Part shown: positions 1-6,843 of the stretch, in pieces
Numbering within the stretch: position 1 is the stretch's first letter
How the letters are laid out: each line of letters begins with the position of its first letter
Assembly: GCF_006569205.1 (NCBI RefSeq)
Contig: NZ_VIGD01000001.1
Span: 297,065-361,064, forward strand
Length of the DNA stretch: 64,000 bases
Direction: 5' to 3'
Source: Ureibacillus terrenus
Lineage (GTDB): Bacteria; Bacillota; Bacilli; Bacillales_A; Planococcaceae
Program-made: the position numbers and the translations under genes
Notes under the pieces: model-generated
The model's database searches: none
What the model saw: the letters and a program-made list of their open reading frames with translations, nothing else
Told to the model about the DNA's origin: nothing

Positions 1-580
1 TTTGTTTTAGCACGTCCACCACTTTAAACATCTGCTCTCTGACCGGAATATCCTGTTTTTTTACTGTTGTTTTCAATGGTTTTCTTAACTGTTTTCTTCT
101 CAGCATTTTTTGGAAAGCATACAGCAAATCGTAAACATTGACATCCGGATTAAACAATGTCAGCTGTTCATCCTGCATAAATGGAGACAAATCGCTAGGC
201 GGTTTTGTGAAATTTTCCGGAGCGTTTTCCTCCAACTTTTTCAATTCATTTGCAGCCTCTTTAAATTTTTTATACTCCACCAATTTTTGCACCAATTCTT
301 CCCGGGGATCCGGTTCTTCCACTTCAAATTCCGATTCTTCCATCTCCCCTTCATGAACGGGCAAAAGCATCCGGCTTTTGATGGCAAGAAGAGTTGCCGC
401 CATCACTAAATATTCGCTTGCTTCTTCCAGCTCCAACACTTGCATGGCCCGTACATGTTCCATATATTGGGCGGTTAATTCCGCCATCGGAATATCATAT
501 ATATCGATTTCCAACCGCTGAATTAAATGCAATAATAAATCTAGCGGTCCTTGAAAGGCATCCAATTTTACTTCATACAT
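1..580 (-). CDS. scpA: Segregation and condensation protein A, C-terminus cut by window edge
   Basis: ScpA is the kleisin subunit of the bacterial SMC-ScpA-ScpB condensin, which compacts and helps segregate the chromosome. About 193 N-terminal codons are in the window; the rest lies beyond base 1. The N-terminus begins MYEVKLDAFQGPLDLLLHLI, the standard kleisin start, and continues with the helical SMC-neck-binding region (EASEYLVMAATLLAIKSRML). The ATG at 578-580 has an AAGGTG ribosome site a few bases upstream. An acidic linker rich in Glu and Pro follows at about residues 80-100. It is divergent from ypuF with about 55 bp between them, so their promoters must be very close together. Confidence 0.93.
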   Translation of the reverse strand, partial: MYEVKLDAFQGPLDLLLHLIQRLEIDIYDIPMAELTAQYMEHVRAMQVLELEEASEYLVMAATLLAIKSRMLLPVHEGEMEESEFEVEEPDPREELVQKLVEYKKFKEAANELKKLEENAPENFTKPPSDLSPFMQDEQLTLFNPDVNVYDLLYAFQKMLRRKQLRKPLKTTVKKQDIPVREQMFKVVDVLKQ

Positions 581-635
581 ATGTCACACACCTTGAATCT
601 TAATAAAATGACAATAGGAATGAGGTTATGAAAAA

Positions 636-1106
636 ATGCATCCCCTGCTGCATCCGTCATTTATCGATTTTTGCGCATATTTCAATGGTAATCAAGATTA
701 TTTTGAATGTCACGAAGTTTTAGAGGATTATTGGAAGACAATCGCGCCAAAAGAAAAAGAACATCCCCTCACAGGGTACATCCAATTGGCAACAGGCCTC
801 TACCATTGGCGCAGAAACAACTTTCGCGGTGCATCGAAAATGTTAAGAAGAGCTTATGAAAAATTCATAGCGAACCGAAACCACCCATTTTTTGATTATA
901 TCGATTTTCAAAGATTATGTAACGATTGTTTAAAAGCGCTTGACGCAATTGAAAAAAATAAACCTTTTAAAGCTTTTCCAATTCAAGTGGCCAATCCGGT
1001 CCTGGAGGAAAAAATAAACGAAAAAATCAAGTCCCTTCCGCCGGTTTCCCCTCAATTTCTTCTTCATAAACATATGCTGCGAAATCGTATAGATATTCAA
1101 AAATAA
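636..1106 (+). CDS. ypuF: DUF309 family protein YpuF
   Basis: A 156-residue protein of the DUF309 family, known in Bacillus as YpuF and found beside scpA. The family signature is near the N-terminus: FNGNQDYFECHEVLEDYW at residues 14-31, with the conserved H and E of the CHEVLE motif. The basic segment YHWRRNNFRGASKML follows at about 55. The protein is predicted to be helical and cytosolic. Its biochemical role is not established; the conserved His and Glu suggest a site, but that is inference. A GAGG element sits about 11 bases before the ATG. It converges with ribT on a shared hairpin. Confidence 0.85.
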   Translation: MHPLLHPSFIDFCAYFNGNQDYFECHEVLEDYWKTIAPKEKEHPLTGYIQLATGLYHWRRNNFRGASKMLRRAYEKFIANRNHPFFDYIDFQRLCNDCLKALDAIEKNKPFKAFPIQVANPVLEEKINEKIKSLPPVSPQFLLHKHMLRNRIDIQK

Positions 1107-1111
1107 GAAGG

Positions 1112-1146
1112 GAAAAAGAAAGGGCAGACGTTAATTTCCGTCTGCC
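1112..1146 (-). terminator. Terminator after ribT
   Basis: An 8-bp perfect stem (GGCAGACG/CGTCTGCC) with an 8-nt loop is followed on the minus strand by a T-rich run. The ribT stop codon lies inside the loop. It lies between convergent ypuF and ribT. Confidence 0.75.
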
Positions 1147-1499
1147 TCTTGCAAGCTATGTAAGCATTTATTCACGAATGGCTCTGTCTCTTCACATGCC
1201 CGGATTTCTGTATATTCCCCGGAATCTTTTAATGCCTTCAACATTTTTTTGGCAATTCCCTCTCCCCGGTAGGAAGGGACAACGGTGATGTGCTGAATGG
1301 TTGCAACAGAATCTTCGACAACAACGCCTACTATGCCGACATACTCATCATTGTTTTTCCATAAATATAATTGCCAGTTGTCTTCTTGTTCATAAGAATG
1401 CATTGTTTCCATCAATTTTTTTACGTCCTTCTCCTGCGGCATAAACGAAAGCAAACCCATCGCTATTTTCTCGAGTGATTTTTTATAACGAACTAACAT
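1131..1499 (-). CDS. ribT: RibT-like GNAT N-acetyltransferase
   Basis: A GCN5-related N-acetyltransferase of the RibT type, the small acetyltransferase of the Bacillus riboflavin region; its substrate is not known. The start MLVRYKKSLEKIAMGLLSFM matches RibT. The acetyl-CoA loop is visible as V-P-S-Y-R-G-E-G-I-A-K-K near residue 80, after the beta strand ATIQHITVVP. I chose the ATG at 1497-1499 (122 residues) over the longer frame because GAGGGAA lies 7 bases upstream and because RibT proteins begin here. It is the last gene of a probable lysA-small ORF-ribT unit. No other riboflavin genes are in the window. Confidence 0.85.
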   Translation of the reverse strand: MLVRYKKSLEKIAMGLLSFMPQEKDVKKLMETMHSYEQEDNWQLYLWKNNDEYVGIVGVVVEDSVATIQHITVVPSYRGEGIAKKMLKALKDSGEYTEIRACEETEPFVNKCLHSLQEADGN

Positions 1500-1602
1500 G
1501 TAACATTCCCTCGTTTTCTTTCGCATACGAATTTCTGATTTTATCGTACACGATTTCAAGTCAAGAATCAAACTCCATCCAAAAATCAGGAAATTTATCC
1601 CT

Positions 1603-1701
1603 CTACTGAAGTAAAGGGATTATTAAAAAAATGTAAACAAAAGCCCATATTAAACAAAAAGCTATTATAATACCCAGCAACTTCCATTTGGAAATTTTCA
1701 C
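1603..1701 (-). CDS. Small single-pass membrane protein, unrecognised
   Basis: A 32-codon frame starting with GTG. AGGTGA lies 7 bases upstream, which is good ribosome-site spacing. The product starts VKISKWKLLG and continues as one strongly hydrophobic helix of about 20 residues (IIIAFCLIWAFVYIFLIIPL), ending LLQ. A short positive N-terminus followed by one membrane segment is the usual form of small membrane proteins. It sits between lysA and ribT on the same strand, 16 bp from the lysA stop, so it is probably cotranscribed. I do not recognise a family. Confidence 0.55.
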   Translation of the reverse strand: MKISKWKLLGIIIAFCLIWAFVYIFLIIPLLQ

Positions 1702-1717
1702 GATTGATTCACCTGAA

Positions 1718-3031
1718 TTACTTATTTAATTGATATTCCATATCATTTAAGATGAGGTCATCGTAACTTTCTCTTCGGATGGCCAATTGATGTTTTCCGT
1801 TTTCCACAAAAACTACCGCCGGTCTCGGTACGCGATTATAATTGGATGCCATGGAATAGCCGTAAGCACCTGTACAGAAAACGGCAAGAATGTCGCCCGG
1901 TTCCGCTTTTTGAAGAGGAGCGTCCACGATCAGCTTATCACCGGATTCGCATAATTTTCCTGCTACTGTATAAGTGCAATTTCTAGGAAGATTTGCTTTA
2001 TTCGCGATCACCGCTTCATATTTTGCATCATACAATGCAGGGCGGATATTATCGCTCATACCGCCGTCAACGGCAATATATTCGCGGATATTCGGAACGA
2101 CTTTCCGGGAACCGATCGTATATAGGGTTGTTCCGGCATCTCCGACCAAAGAGCGGCCCGGTTCGATCCAAATTTCCGGCATTGGAAGTTGGCGTTTTGA
2201 TGTTTCTTCCTTCACTGTTTTTACCATTTCTTCTACATATACATGCGGTTCAAGGGGATGATCTTCTTCGGTGTAACGGATGCCGAAGCCTCCTCCTAAA
2301 TTGAGAACTTTGCATTCATAGCCGTATTTTTTGTTCCACTCACCGATTTTTTCGATCAATTTGCTTGCAGCCAAACTGAAGCCGTCCGTCTCGAAAATCT
2401 GTGAACCGATGTGGCAATGCAAACCTAGTAAATTTAAATATTCATGATTGACAACTAGTTGAAAAGCTTCATCTGCCTGGCCGTTATTCAAGTCAAAGCC
2501 GAATTTGGAATCTTCCTGGCCCGTCGTGATGAAATCGTGGGTATGGGCCTCTACTCCCGGAGTGACGCGCAATAGTATATTCATTGATTGTTTACGGGAT
2601 TCAGAAATTTCCTTTAGCAACTCAATTTCATAGAAATTGTCGACGACGATACAGCCGATTTTTGCATCAAAAGCGAGAAGCAGCTCATCGTAGGATTTAT
2701 TGTTTCCATGGAAATGGATGCGTTCTGCCGGGAAATCCGCTTTTAACGCCGTATATAATTCCCCGCCTGATACAACATCCAGTGATAAATTTTCTTCTTT
2801 CATAAATTGATAGATTGCAATGCAGGAGAAAGCCTTTGAAGCGTAAGCCACTTGCGCGTTCACGCCATGCTTTTGGAAAGTATCCCTGAAAGCGCGCGCT
2901 CGATTTCTGATCAGTTCCAAATCATAAACAATAAGTGGCGTTCCGTATTCTTTTGCAAGCTCTACCGTATCCACACCGCCAATATGTAAATGGCCATTTT
3001 CTCCGATGGTTTGTGTTCCGTGTAAATTCAT
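1718..3031 (-). CDS. lysA: Diaminopimelate decarboxylase
   Basis: LysA catalyses the last step of lysine synthesis, decarboxylation of meso-diaminopimelate to L-lysine, with pyridoxal phosphate. The 437-residue length is normal. The N-terminal alanine-racemase-like barrel carries the PLP lysine in YASKAFSC (Lys66), the HCHIGSQI segment and the glycine loop NLGGGFGI. The phosphate-binding EPGRSLVGDAG and the C-terminal catalytic KLCESGDKL are also present. The start has GGAGGGGA in front. It follows spoVAF, as in other Bacillus genomes. No lysine riboswitch was recognised in the roughly 190 bp upstream. Confidence 0.97.
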   Translation of the reverse strand: MNLHGTQTIGENGHLHIGGVDTVELAKEYGTPLIVYDLELIRNRARAFRDTFQKHGVNAQVAYASKAFSCIAIYQFMKEENLSLDVVSGGELYTALKADFPAERIHFHGNNKSYDELLLAFDAKIGCIVVDNFYEIELLKEISESRKQSMNILLRVTPGVEAHTHDFITTGQEDSKFGFDLNNGQADEAFQLVVNHEYLNLLGLHCHIGSQIFETDGFSLAASKLIEKIGEWNKKYGYECKVLNLGGGFGIRYTEEDHPLEPHVYVEEMVKTVKEETSKRQLPMPEIWIEPGRSLVGDAGTTLYTIGSRKVVPNIREYIAVDGGMSDNIRPALYDAKYEAVIANKANLPRNCTYTVAGKLCESGDKLIVDAPLQKAEPGDILAVFCTGAYGYSMASNYNRVPRPAVVFVENGKHQLAIRRESYDDLILNDMEYQLNK

Positions 3032-3051
3032 AGATTCCCCTCCGTCATATT

Positions 3052-3198
3052 TTATTCAGCTGTCCATGCCAAAAGGGAGCGTTCCATTTCCGCCCCCTTC
3101 AATCCCGCGTATTGAGGGAAGCTTTTTTCCATATAAAGATTGAAAATTTCGACATGGACAGCCGCACTAATAAAGTTATTATGTTTGAACTTTAACAT
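3052..3198 (-). CDS. Possible 48-residue protein between spoVAF and lysA
   Basis: A 48-codon frame fills most of the gap between spoVAF and lysA on the same strand. The product begins MLKFKHNNFISAAVHVEIFN and ends SLLAWTAE. Its composition looks protein-like (mixed charge, aromatic residues, GLKGAEMERS), but no good ribosome site precedes the ATG and I recognise no family. It could be a real small gene translated by coupling to spoVAF, or a chance frame in a leader region of lysA. Confidence 0.33.
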   Translation of the reverse strand: MLKFKHNNFISAAVHVEIFNLYMEKSFPQYAGLKGAEMERSLLAWTAE

Positions 3199-3223
3199 AG
3201 GCTCAGCGCTTTCGCAACTGGAT

Positions 3224-4678
3224 TTAGGCCCGTTTTCTCCGCTTCGCTCCGACAATGTACGGTCTGAGTGCATCGTCGGCCATTGGAAAACGGATAAACA
3301 CCCTCAGGAAAGCCTTCGGGAAAAATGGTACAAGCGGCCACAAATAAGGAATTTGCATCGGCCGAAGCGCGCAGAAATAGGAAAAAATGATGAAGAAGCC
3401 GATGAAAAATCCGCTTGGGCCAAATAATGCCGTCAATACCAGCACGATAAAGCGGAAATATTTAATGGAAACGCTCAATTCGAATGTTGGAATGGCAAAA
3501 GTGAAAATAGCCACCACAGCTGAATAAAGTACGACTTCAGGTGTGAATAAACCGACGTCGATTGCGATCTGCCCAATGATGACACCCGCTACCAATCCCA
3601 TTGCGGTGGATAGCGGCGTCGGTGTATGGATGGCGGCAATTCTCAAATATTCCAACCCCAAATCGGCGATGAAAACTTGAAACAATAGCGGAATATTCGA
3701 TTTCTCTCTTGCGCCGATAAATTGAAGGGCATCCGGCAAATATTCTTCGTGTGTGGCCAGCAAATACCAAATCGGCATTAATGTCAAACTTAACAGAATT
3801 GCGCTATAACGCAAAAGTCTTACAGTAGATCCGACTAGAGGGGATTGCCGGTATTCTTCGGCATGTTGCATTAGATGGAAAATGGTGATCGGAAGCAGGA
3901 TCACCGACGGAGAAGTGTCGACAATGATGGCAATATGGCCTTCAAGGAGGTGAGCGGCGACGATATCCGGTCTCTCCGAATATCGGACGAATGGAACCGG
4001 ATGGAATCTTTGCTTAAACAGCCACTCTTCCAACGACTTGTCGGCCATCGTCAGTCCATCATGTTTGATTTCTTCGAGCCTCTGCTTCACCCATTTTAAG
4101 TGGTGATCATTCACAATATTCTTAATGTAAGCAATTGCTACGTCGGTTTTTCCATCAGAAGTGATTTTATACAATTCGAAGCGTAGCTCGGGACTCCGGA
4201 TTCTTCTGCGAATGAGCGCCGTATTGAACATGATGTTTTCGGCAAAACCGTCGCGGGAACCCCGGATGACTTTTTCATTATCCGGTTCTTCGGGTTGACG
4301 TCCGGGATAATTTCTGAGCTCGGTCAAATAAGCATAGCCTTGCCGGGTAACAAAGCCGACCTGGCCGCTCAGGATGCCAAGCAGAAATTCATCCCGGTCT
4401 TTCGGTTCCGATTTGCCGTAAAAATTGAAAATATTGTCAAAATAAGTATCATCCTCTTTCACCGGATTCCCTTGCTTTTCATCGCTATCAAAATAAAGCG
4501 GTGTCAACTGGACAGTAAGCGTCGCACCGTCAACAAGGCCGCTTATATACGCACATAGCACCGGCAAATTTTTTACATGAACTTCCTTGATGCAAACATC
4601 GAAAGATTCGTCTTTTCCAAATTTTGAATATAAAAACTCTTTTGCTTCTTCTAATGATGCAAAAATTCTGTTCGTCAT
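3224..4678 (-). CDS. spoVAF: Stage V sporulation protein AF (GerA-family membrane protein)
   Basis: SpoVAF is a GerAA-like protein of the spore inner membrane; in B. subtilis it has been reported to work with YqhR to amplify the germination response. The 484 residues show the soluble N-terminal GerA domain up to about 280, with family segments such as VDGATLTVQL and TRQGYAYLTELRNYPGRQPEEP. Several membrane helices follow (STVRLLRYSAILLSLTLMP, ATPLSTAMGLVAG-type segments, FIVLVLTALFGPSGFFIGFF) and then a basic C-terminus. The ATG overlaps the sigF stop as ATGA. Normally spoVAA-AE lie between the two genes; here they are absent, so spoVAF looks like the fourth gene of the spoIIA operon. Confidence 0.93.
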   Translation of the reverse strand: MTNRIFASLEEAKEFLYSKFGKDESFDVCIKEVHVKNLPVLCAYISGLVDGATLTVQLTPLYFDSDEKQGNPVKEDDTYFDNIFNFYGKSEPKDRDEFLLGILSGQVGFVTRQGYAYLTELRNYPGRQPEEPDNEKVIRGSRDGFAENIMFNTALIRRRIRSPELRFELYKITSDGKTDVAIAYIKNIVNDHHLKWVKQRLEEIKHDGLTMADKSLEEWLFKQRFHPVPFVRYSERPDIVAAHLLEGHIAIIVDTSPSVILLPITIFHLMQHAEEYRQSPLVGSTVRLLRYSAILLSLTLMPIWYLLATHEEYLPDALQFIGAREKSNIPLLFQVFIADLGLEYLRIAAIHTPTPLSTAMGLVAGVIIGQIAIDVGLFTPEVVLYSAVVAIFTFAIPTFELSVSIKYFRFIVLVLTALFGPSGFFIGFFIIFSYFCALRPMQIPYLWPLVPFFPKAFLRVFIRFPMADDALRPYIVGAKRRKRA

Positions 4679-5505
4679 TTATTCACCGTCTTTTTCGTTT
4701 TTCTTGTTGTATTTGAGGATGTATCCATCCATTGCTTCAATTGGGCCAAAATTTTCTTTTCCAGCCTCGAGACTTGCACCTGGGAAATACCAAGCCTTTC
4801 AGCAATATCGGTCTGGGTCAAATCCAGGTAATAGCGCAAGTAAATGATGGCTTGTTCCCGTTTATCCAGCTTTTTCAGGACTTCTTTTAATGAAATATAC
4901 TGAAACGGCAATTCCGATTTTTCATCCTTCATTTGATCCATCAAAGTAATGGAATCCCCCTCCGATTCAAACAATTGCTCATGGAGGGAAGCCGGATCTC
5001 TCATAGCATCGGTTGCCATCAGAATTTCATCTTGCGTCACACCAAGCATTTCTGCTAATTCGGAGACTGAAGGCGGCTTCTCATTGGTCTTTAAATACTC
5101 ATCGGTAACTTGTCGAATTTTATAGTTCAACTCACGGATGGAACGGCTTACTTTCACCATTCCGTCATCCCTTAAAAATCGCTGTATTTCTCCAATAATC
5201 ATTGGCACCGCATAGGTTGAGAATTTTACATCGTATGATAGATCAAATTTATCCACCGATTTCATCAAACCGATGCAACCAATTTGGAATAGATCTTCAA
5301 GCTCTACCCCTCTAGAAGCAAAGCGTTGAACAATCGACCAAACAAGCCGTGTATTCCCTTCAATCATTTGCTTGCGAGCTTCCATGTCACCAGCTTGTGC
5401 GAGTTTGATCAATTCCCGCATCTTTTCCTGCGTCAATACATTGGACGGCTGTTCGATTGTCCTCATCCCCCTTACTTCTTCCAATACCTCTAAATATATT
5501 GGCAT
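4675..5505 (-). CDS. sigF: Forespore sigma factor SigF
   Basis: SigF (SpoIIAC) is the first forespore-specific sigma factor, held inactive by SpoIIAB. Region 2 is clear: NTRLVWSIVQRFASRG, EDLFQIGCIGLMKSVDKFDL and STYAVPMIIGEIQRFLRDDG. Region 3 and the region 4 helix-turn-helix follow (LDLTQTDIAERLGISQVQVS). At 276 residues it is about 20 longer than the B. subtilis protein. The first ATG has no evident ribosome site. An in-frame ATG at 5464-5466 (MRTIEQ) has an AAGGGGG that sits very close to it, so the true start is uncertain. It is third in the operon, before overlapping spoVAF. Confidence 0.96.
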   Translation of the reverse strand: MPIYLEVLEEVRGMRTIEQPSNVLTQEKMRELIKLAQAGDMEARKQMIEGNTRLVWSIVQRFASRGVELEDLFQIGCIGLMKSVDKFDLSYDVKFSTYAVPMIIGEIQRFLRDDGMVKVSRSIRELNYKIRQVTDEYLKTNEKPPSVSELAEMLGVTQDEILMATDAMRDPASLHEQLFESEGDSITLMDQMKDEKSELPFQYISLKEVLKKLDKREQAIIYLRYYLDLTQTDIAERLGISQVQVSRLEKKILAQLKQWMDTSSNTTRKTKKTVNK

Positions 5506-5563
5506 CCAATTCGAAAATTATTCCTGATATTCAAATCAAAGGTGAAGAAAACCATTCCAGGAT

Positions 5564-6007
5564 TCAGGAGATTTGTTTCATTTTCATCGAGTGAAATTTT
5601 TTGGAAAACGTCACCACTGTGCCGACTCCCGGTTCTGACTCCACTTGAAGATGATCGGCAAAGCTTTCCATGATTGTAAAGCCCATGCCGGACCTTTCCA
5701 TATCCGGTTTCGTCGTGTATAAAGGTTCCATGGCTTTTTTAATATCAGGAATTCCTTTTCCTTCATCTTTCACAACTACCGAAACAACATCCCCTTCCCG
5801 GACCGCATGAACTGTCACAATCCCTTTGCCATCCTCATCGTAGCCGTGAATGATTGCGTTGGACACAGCTTCTGAAACAATCGTTTTAAATTCGGAAAGT
5901 TCATCAATCGTTGGATCCAATTGTGCCACAAAACTTGTAATCGCTATTCTTGCCAGGCTTTCATTTTCGCTTAATGCAACAAATGAAAGTGTCATTTCGT
6001 TATCCAT
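5564..6007 (-). CDS. spoIIAB: Anti-sigma F factor, serine kinase
   Basis: SpoIIAB binds and inhibits SigF and phosphorylates the anti-anti-sigma factor SpoIIAA. The 147-residue protein is a GHKL-type ATPase with the N box EAVSNAIIHGYDED, the G1 box VVKDEGKGIPD and the G2 region SGMGFTIMESF. It starts MDNEMTLSFVALSENESLAR, typical of SpoIIAB. Its start overlaps the end of spoIIAA by 8 bases, so translation is probably coupled, which fits the need for balanced amounts of the two regulators. Confidence 0.97.
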   Translation of the reverse strand: MDNEMTLSFVALSENESLARIAITSFVAQLDPTIDELSEFKTIVSEAVSNAIIHGYDEDGKGIVTVHAVREGDVVSVVVKDEGKGIPDIKKAMEPLYTTKPDMERSGMGFTIMESFADHLQVESEPGVGTVVTFSKKFHSMKMKQIS

Positions 6008-6350
6008 TCACAATCCCCCTTGCATATAAAATAGCCTCTTCTTCTTTTCCCTCCATCACATACTTTCCTAACCCCGAAAATTGAAATATTTTTTTCATTG
6101 TATTGGAAGGATTTAAAATAATGGTACGTCCGTTGACCGCACTCAACTCCCTCATGCGGCCCAAGATGAGGCCAACACCTGAACTATCCATAAAATTCAA
6201 TCTCTCTAAATTCCAAATAATTGTGTGCAAATTTCCTTTTAATATCGTTTTCGAAATATCCGTCCGGATTTTTTCCGTTTCATGATGATCTAATTCGCCA
6301 TAAAGGCGGATAATGGCAATATCATTTTCCATATTGATTTCATAATTCAT
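6000..6350 (-). CDS. spoIIAA: Anti-sigma F factor antagonist
   Basis: SpoIIAA is the STAS-domain anti-anti-sigma factor. In its dephosphorylated form it binds SpoIIAB and frees SigF in the forespore. The phosphorylation loop FMDSSGVGLILGR is present, and the target serine is the first Ser of that motif (Ser56 here). The GELDHHETEKIR segment near residue 18 is the family signature. Length 116 is normal. A GGGAGGAGGCG ribosome site precedes the ATG. It is the first gene of the operon, behind a SigH-like promoter. The dacF gene that often precedes it is not in this window. Confidence 0.97.
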   Translation of the reverse strand: MNYEINMENDIAIIRLYGELDHHETEKIRTDISKTILKGNLHTIIWNLERLNFMDSSGVGLILGRMRELSAVNGRTIILNPSNTMKKIFQFSGLGKYVMEGKEEEAILYARGIVNG

Positions 6351-6374
6351 CCGTTATTCGCCTCCTCCCTTCGC

Positions 6375-6404
6375 AATTTCCACACAGCCCGTCTAAAATC
6401 CTTT
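6375..6404 (-). promoter_or_regulatory. SigH-like promoter of the spoIIA operon
   Basis: On the minus strand AAAGGATTT (6396-6404) matches the SigH -35 pattern RNAGGAWWW. GTGGAAATT (6375-6383) matches the -10 pattern RNNGAATWW with one mismatch. The 12-bp spacer is the usual one. It lies about 25 bases upstream of the spoIIAA start, and spoIIA is a known SigH operon. Confidence 0.6.
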
Positions 6405-6795
6405 CAATTGACAATAGTAGAAGAAATTCGTTGAAACTAGTAAAAATACGACAATCTTTTCAGATGTTTTTTACCGGTTCCACGTACCTCATCCACCACC
6501 CATCCTGCACAAGATTTGACGAGCTTGAGGAAAGTTGGAGCCTTCGAGGAGTCAGTGAACGGATTGCAAGCTCTTCACGGAAACGGCGATTCTTAATAAA
6601 TGTTCAGAGCGATAGTGGAGTTCCAAAAACGGTGATGGAAGATTGCAAAAATGCAAATCGCCTCCCGCATAATCCCTTTTGCAGTGCAACCCGATATAAT
6701 TAAAACGCCCCTTTATCATCATGAAACAATTGAAAAGTTAATAAGGCATTACCTTATCAGCTTTAGTATGGAAAAATAGGAAGAATTTTAAACAC
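6405..6795. other. Gap without a convincing gene between spoIIA and sulP
   Basis: About 390 bases. A 90-codon plus-strand frame at 6431-6703 starts at TTG without a ribosome site, is rich in Ser/Arg and is probably spurious. No remnant of dacF could be read on the minus strand. A small dyad, ATAAGG-5 nt-CCTTAT, lies at 6741-6757; its role is unknown. Confidence 0.5.
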
Positions 6796-6831
6796 AAAAA
6801 GACTTAATGGCCAAATTTTGGCCATTAAGTC
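6796..6831 (-). terminator. Terminator after sulP
   Basis: A long near-perfect stem (GACTTAATGGCCAAA and its complement) is followed by T5 on the minus strand, just past the sulP stop. Confidence 0.88.
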
Positions 6832-6843
6832 CTATATTCTTCA

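Noticed and set aside
3032..3223. Lysine riboswitch before lysA
   Set aside because: The gap is short and carries a possible small frame; no L-box core or following terminator was seen.
6431..6703. 90-codon plus-strand frame between spoIIA and sulP
   Set aside because: TTG start without a ribosome site, Ser/Arg-rich composition and no recognisable family; it begins close to the upstream side of the spoIIA promoter.
6405..6795. Possible remnant of dacF upstream of spoIIAA
   Set aside because: Reading the minus strand gave no penicillin-binding-protein motifs (no SxxK, SxN or KTG) in any frame.
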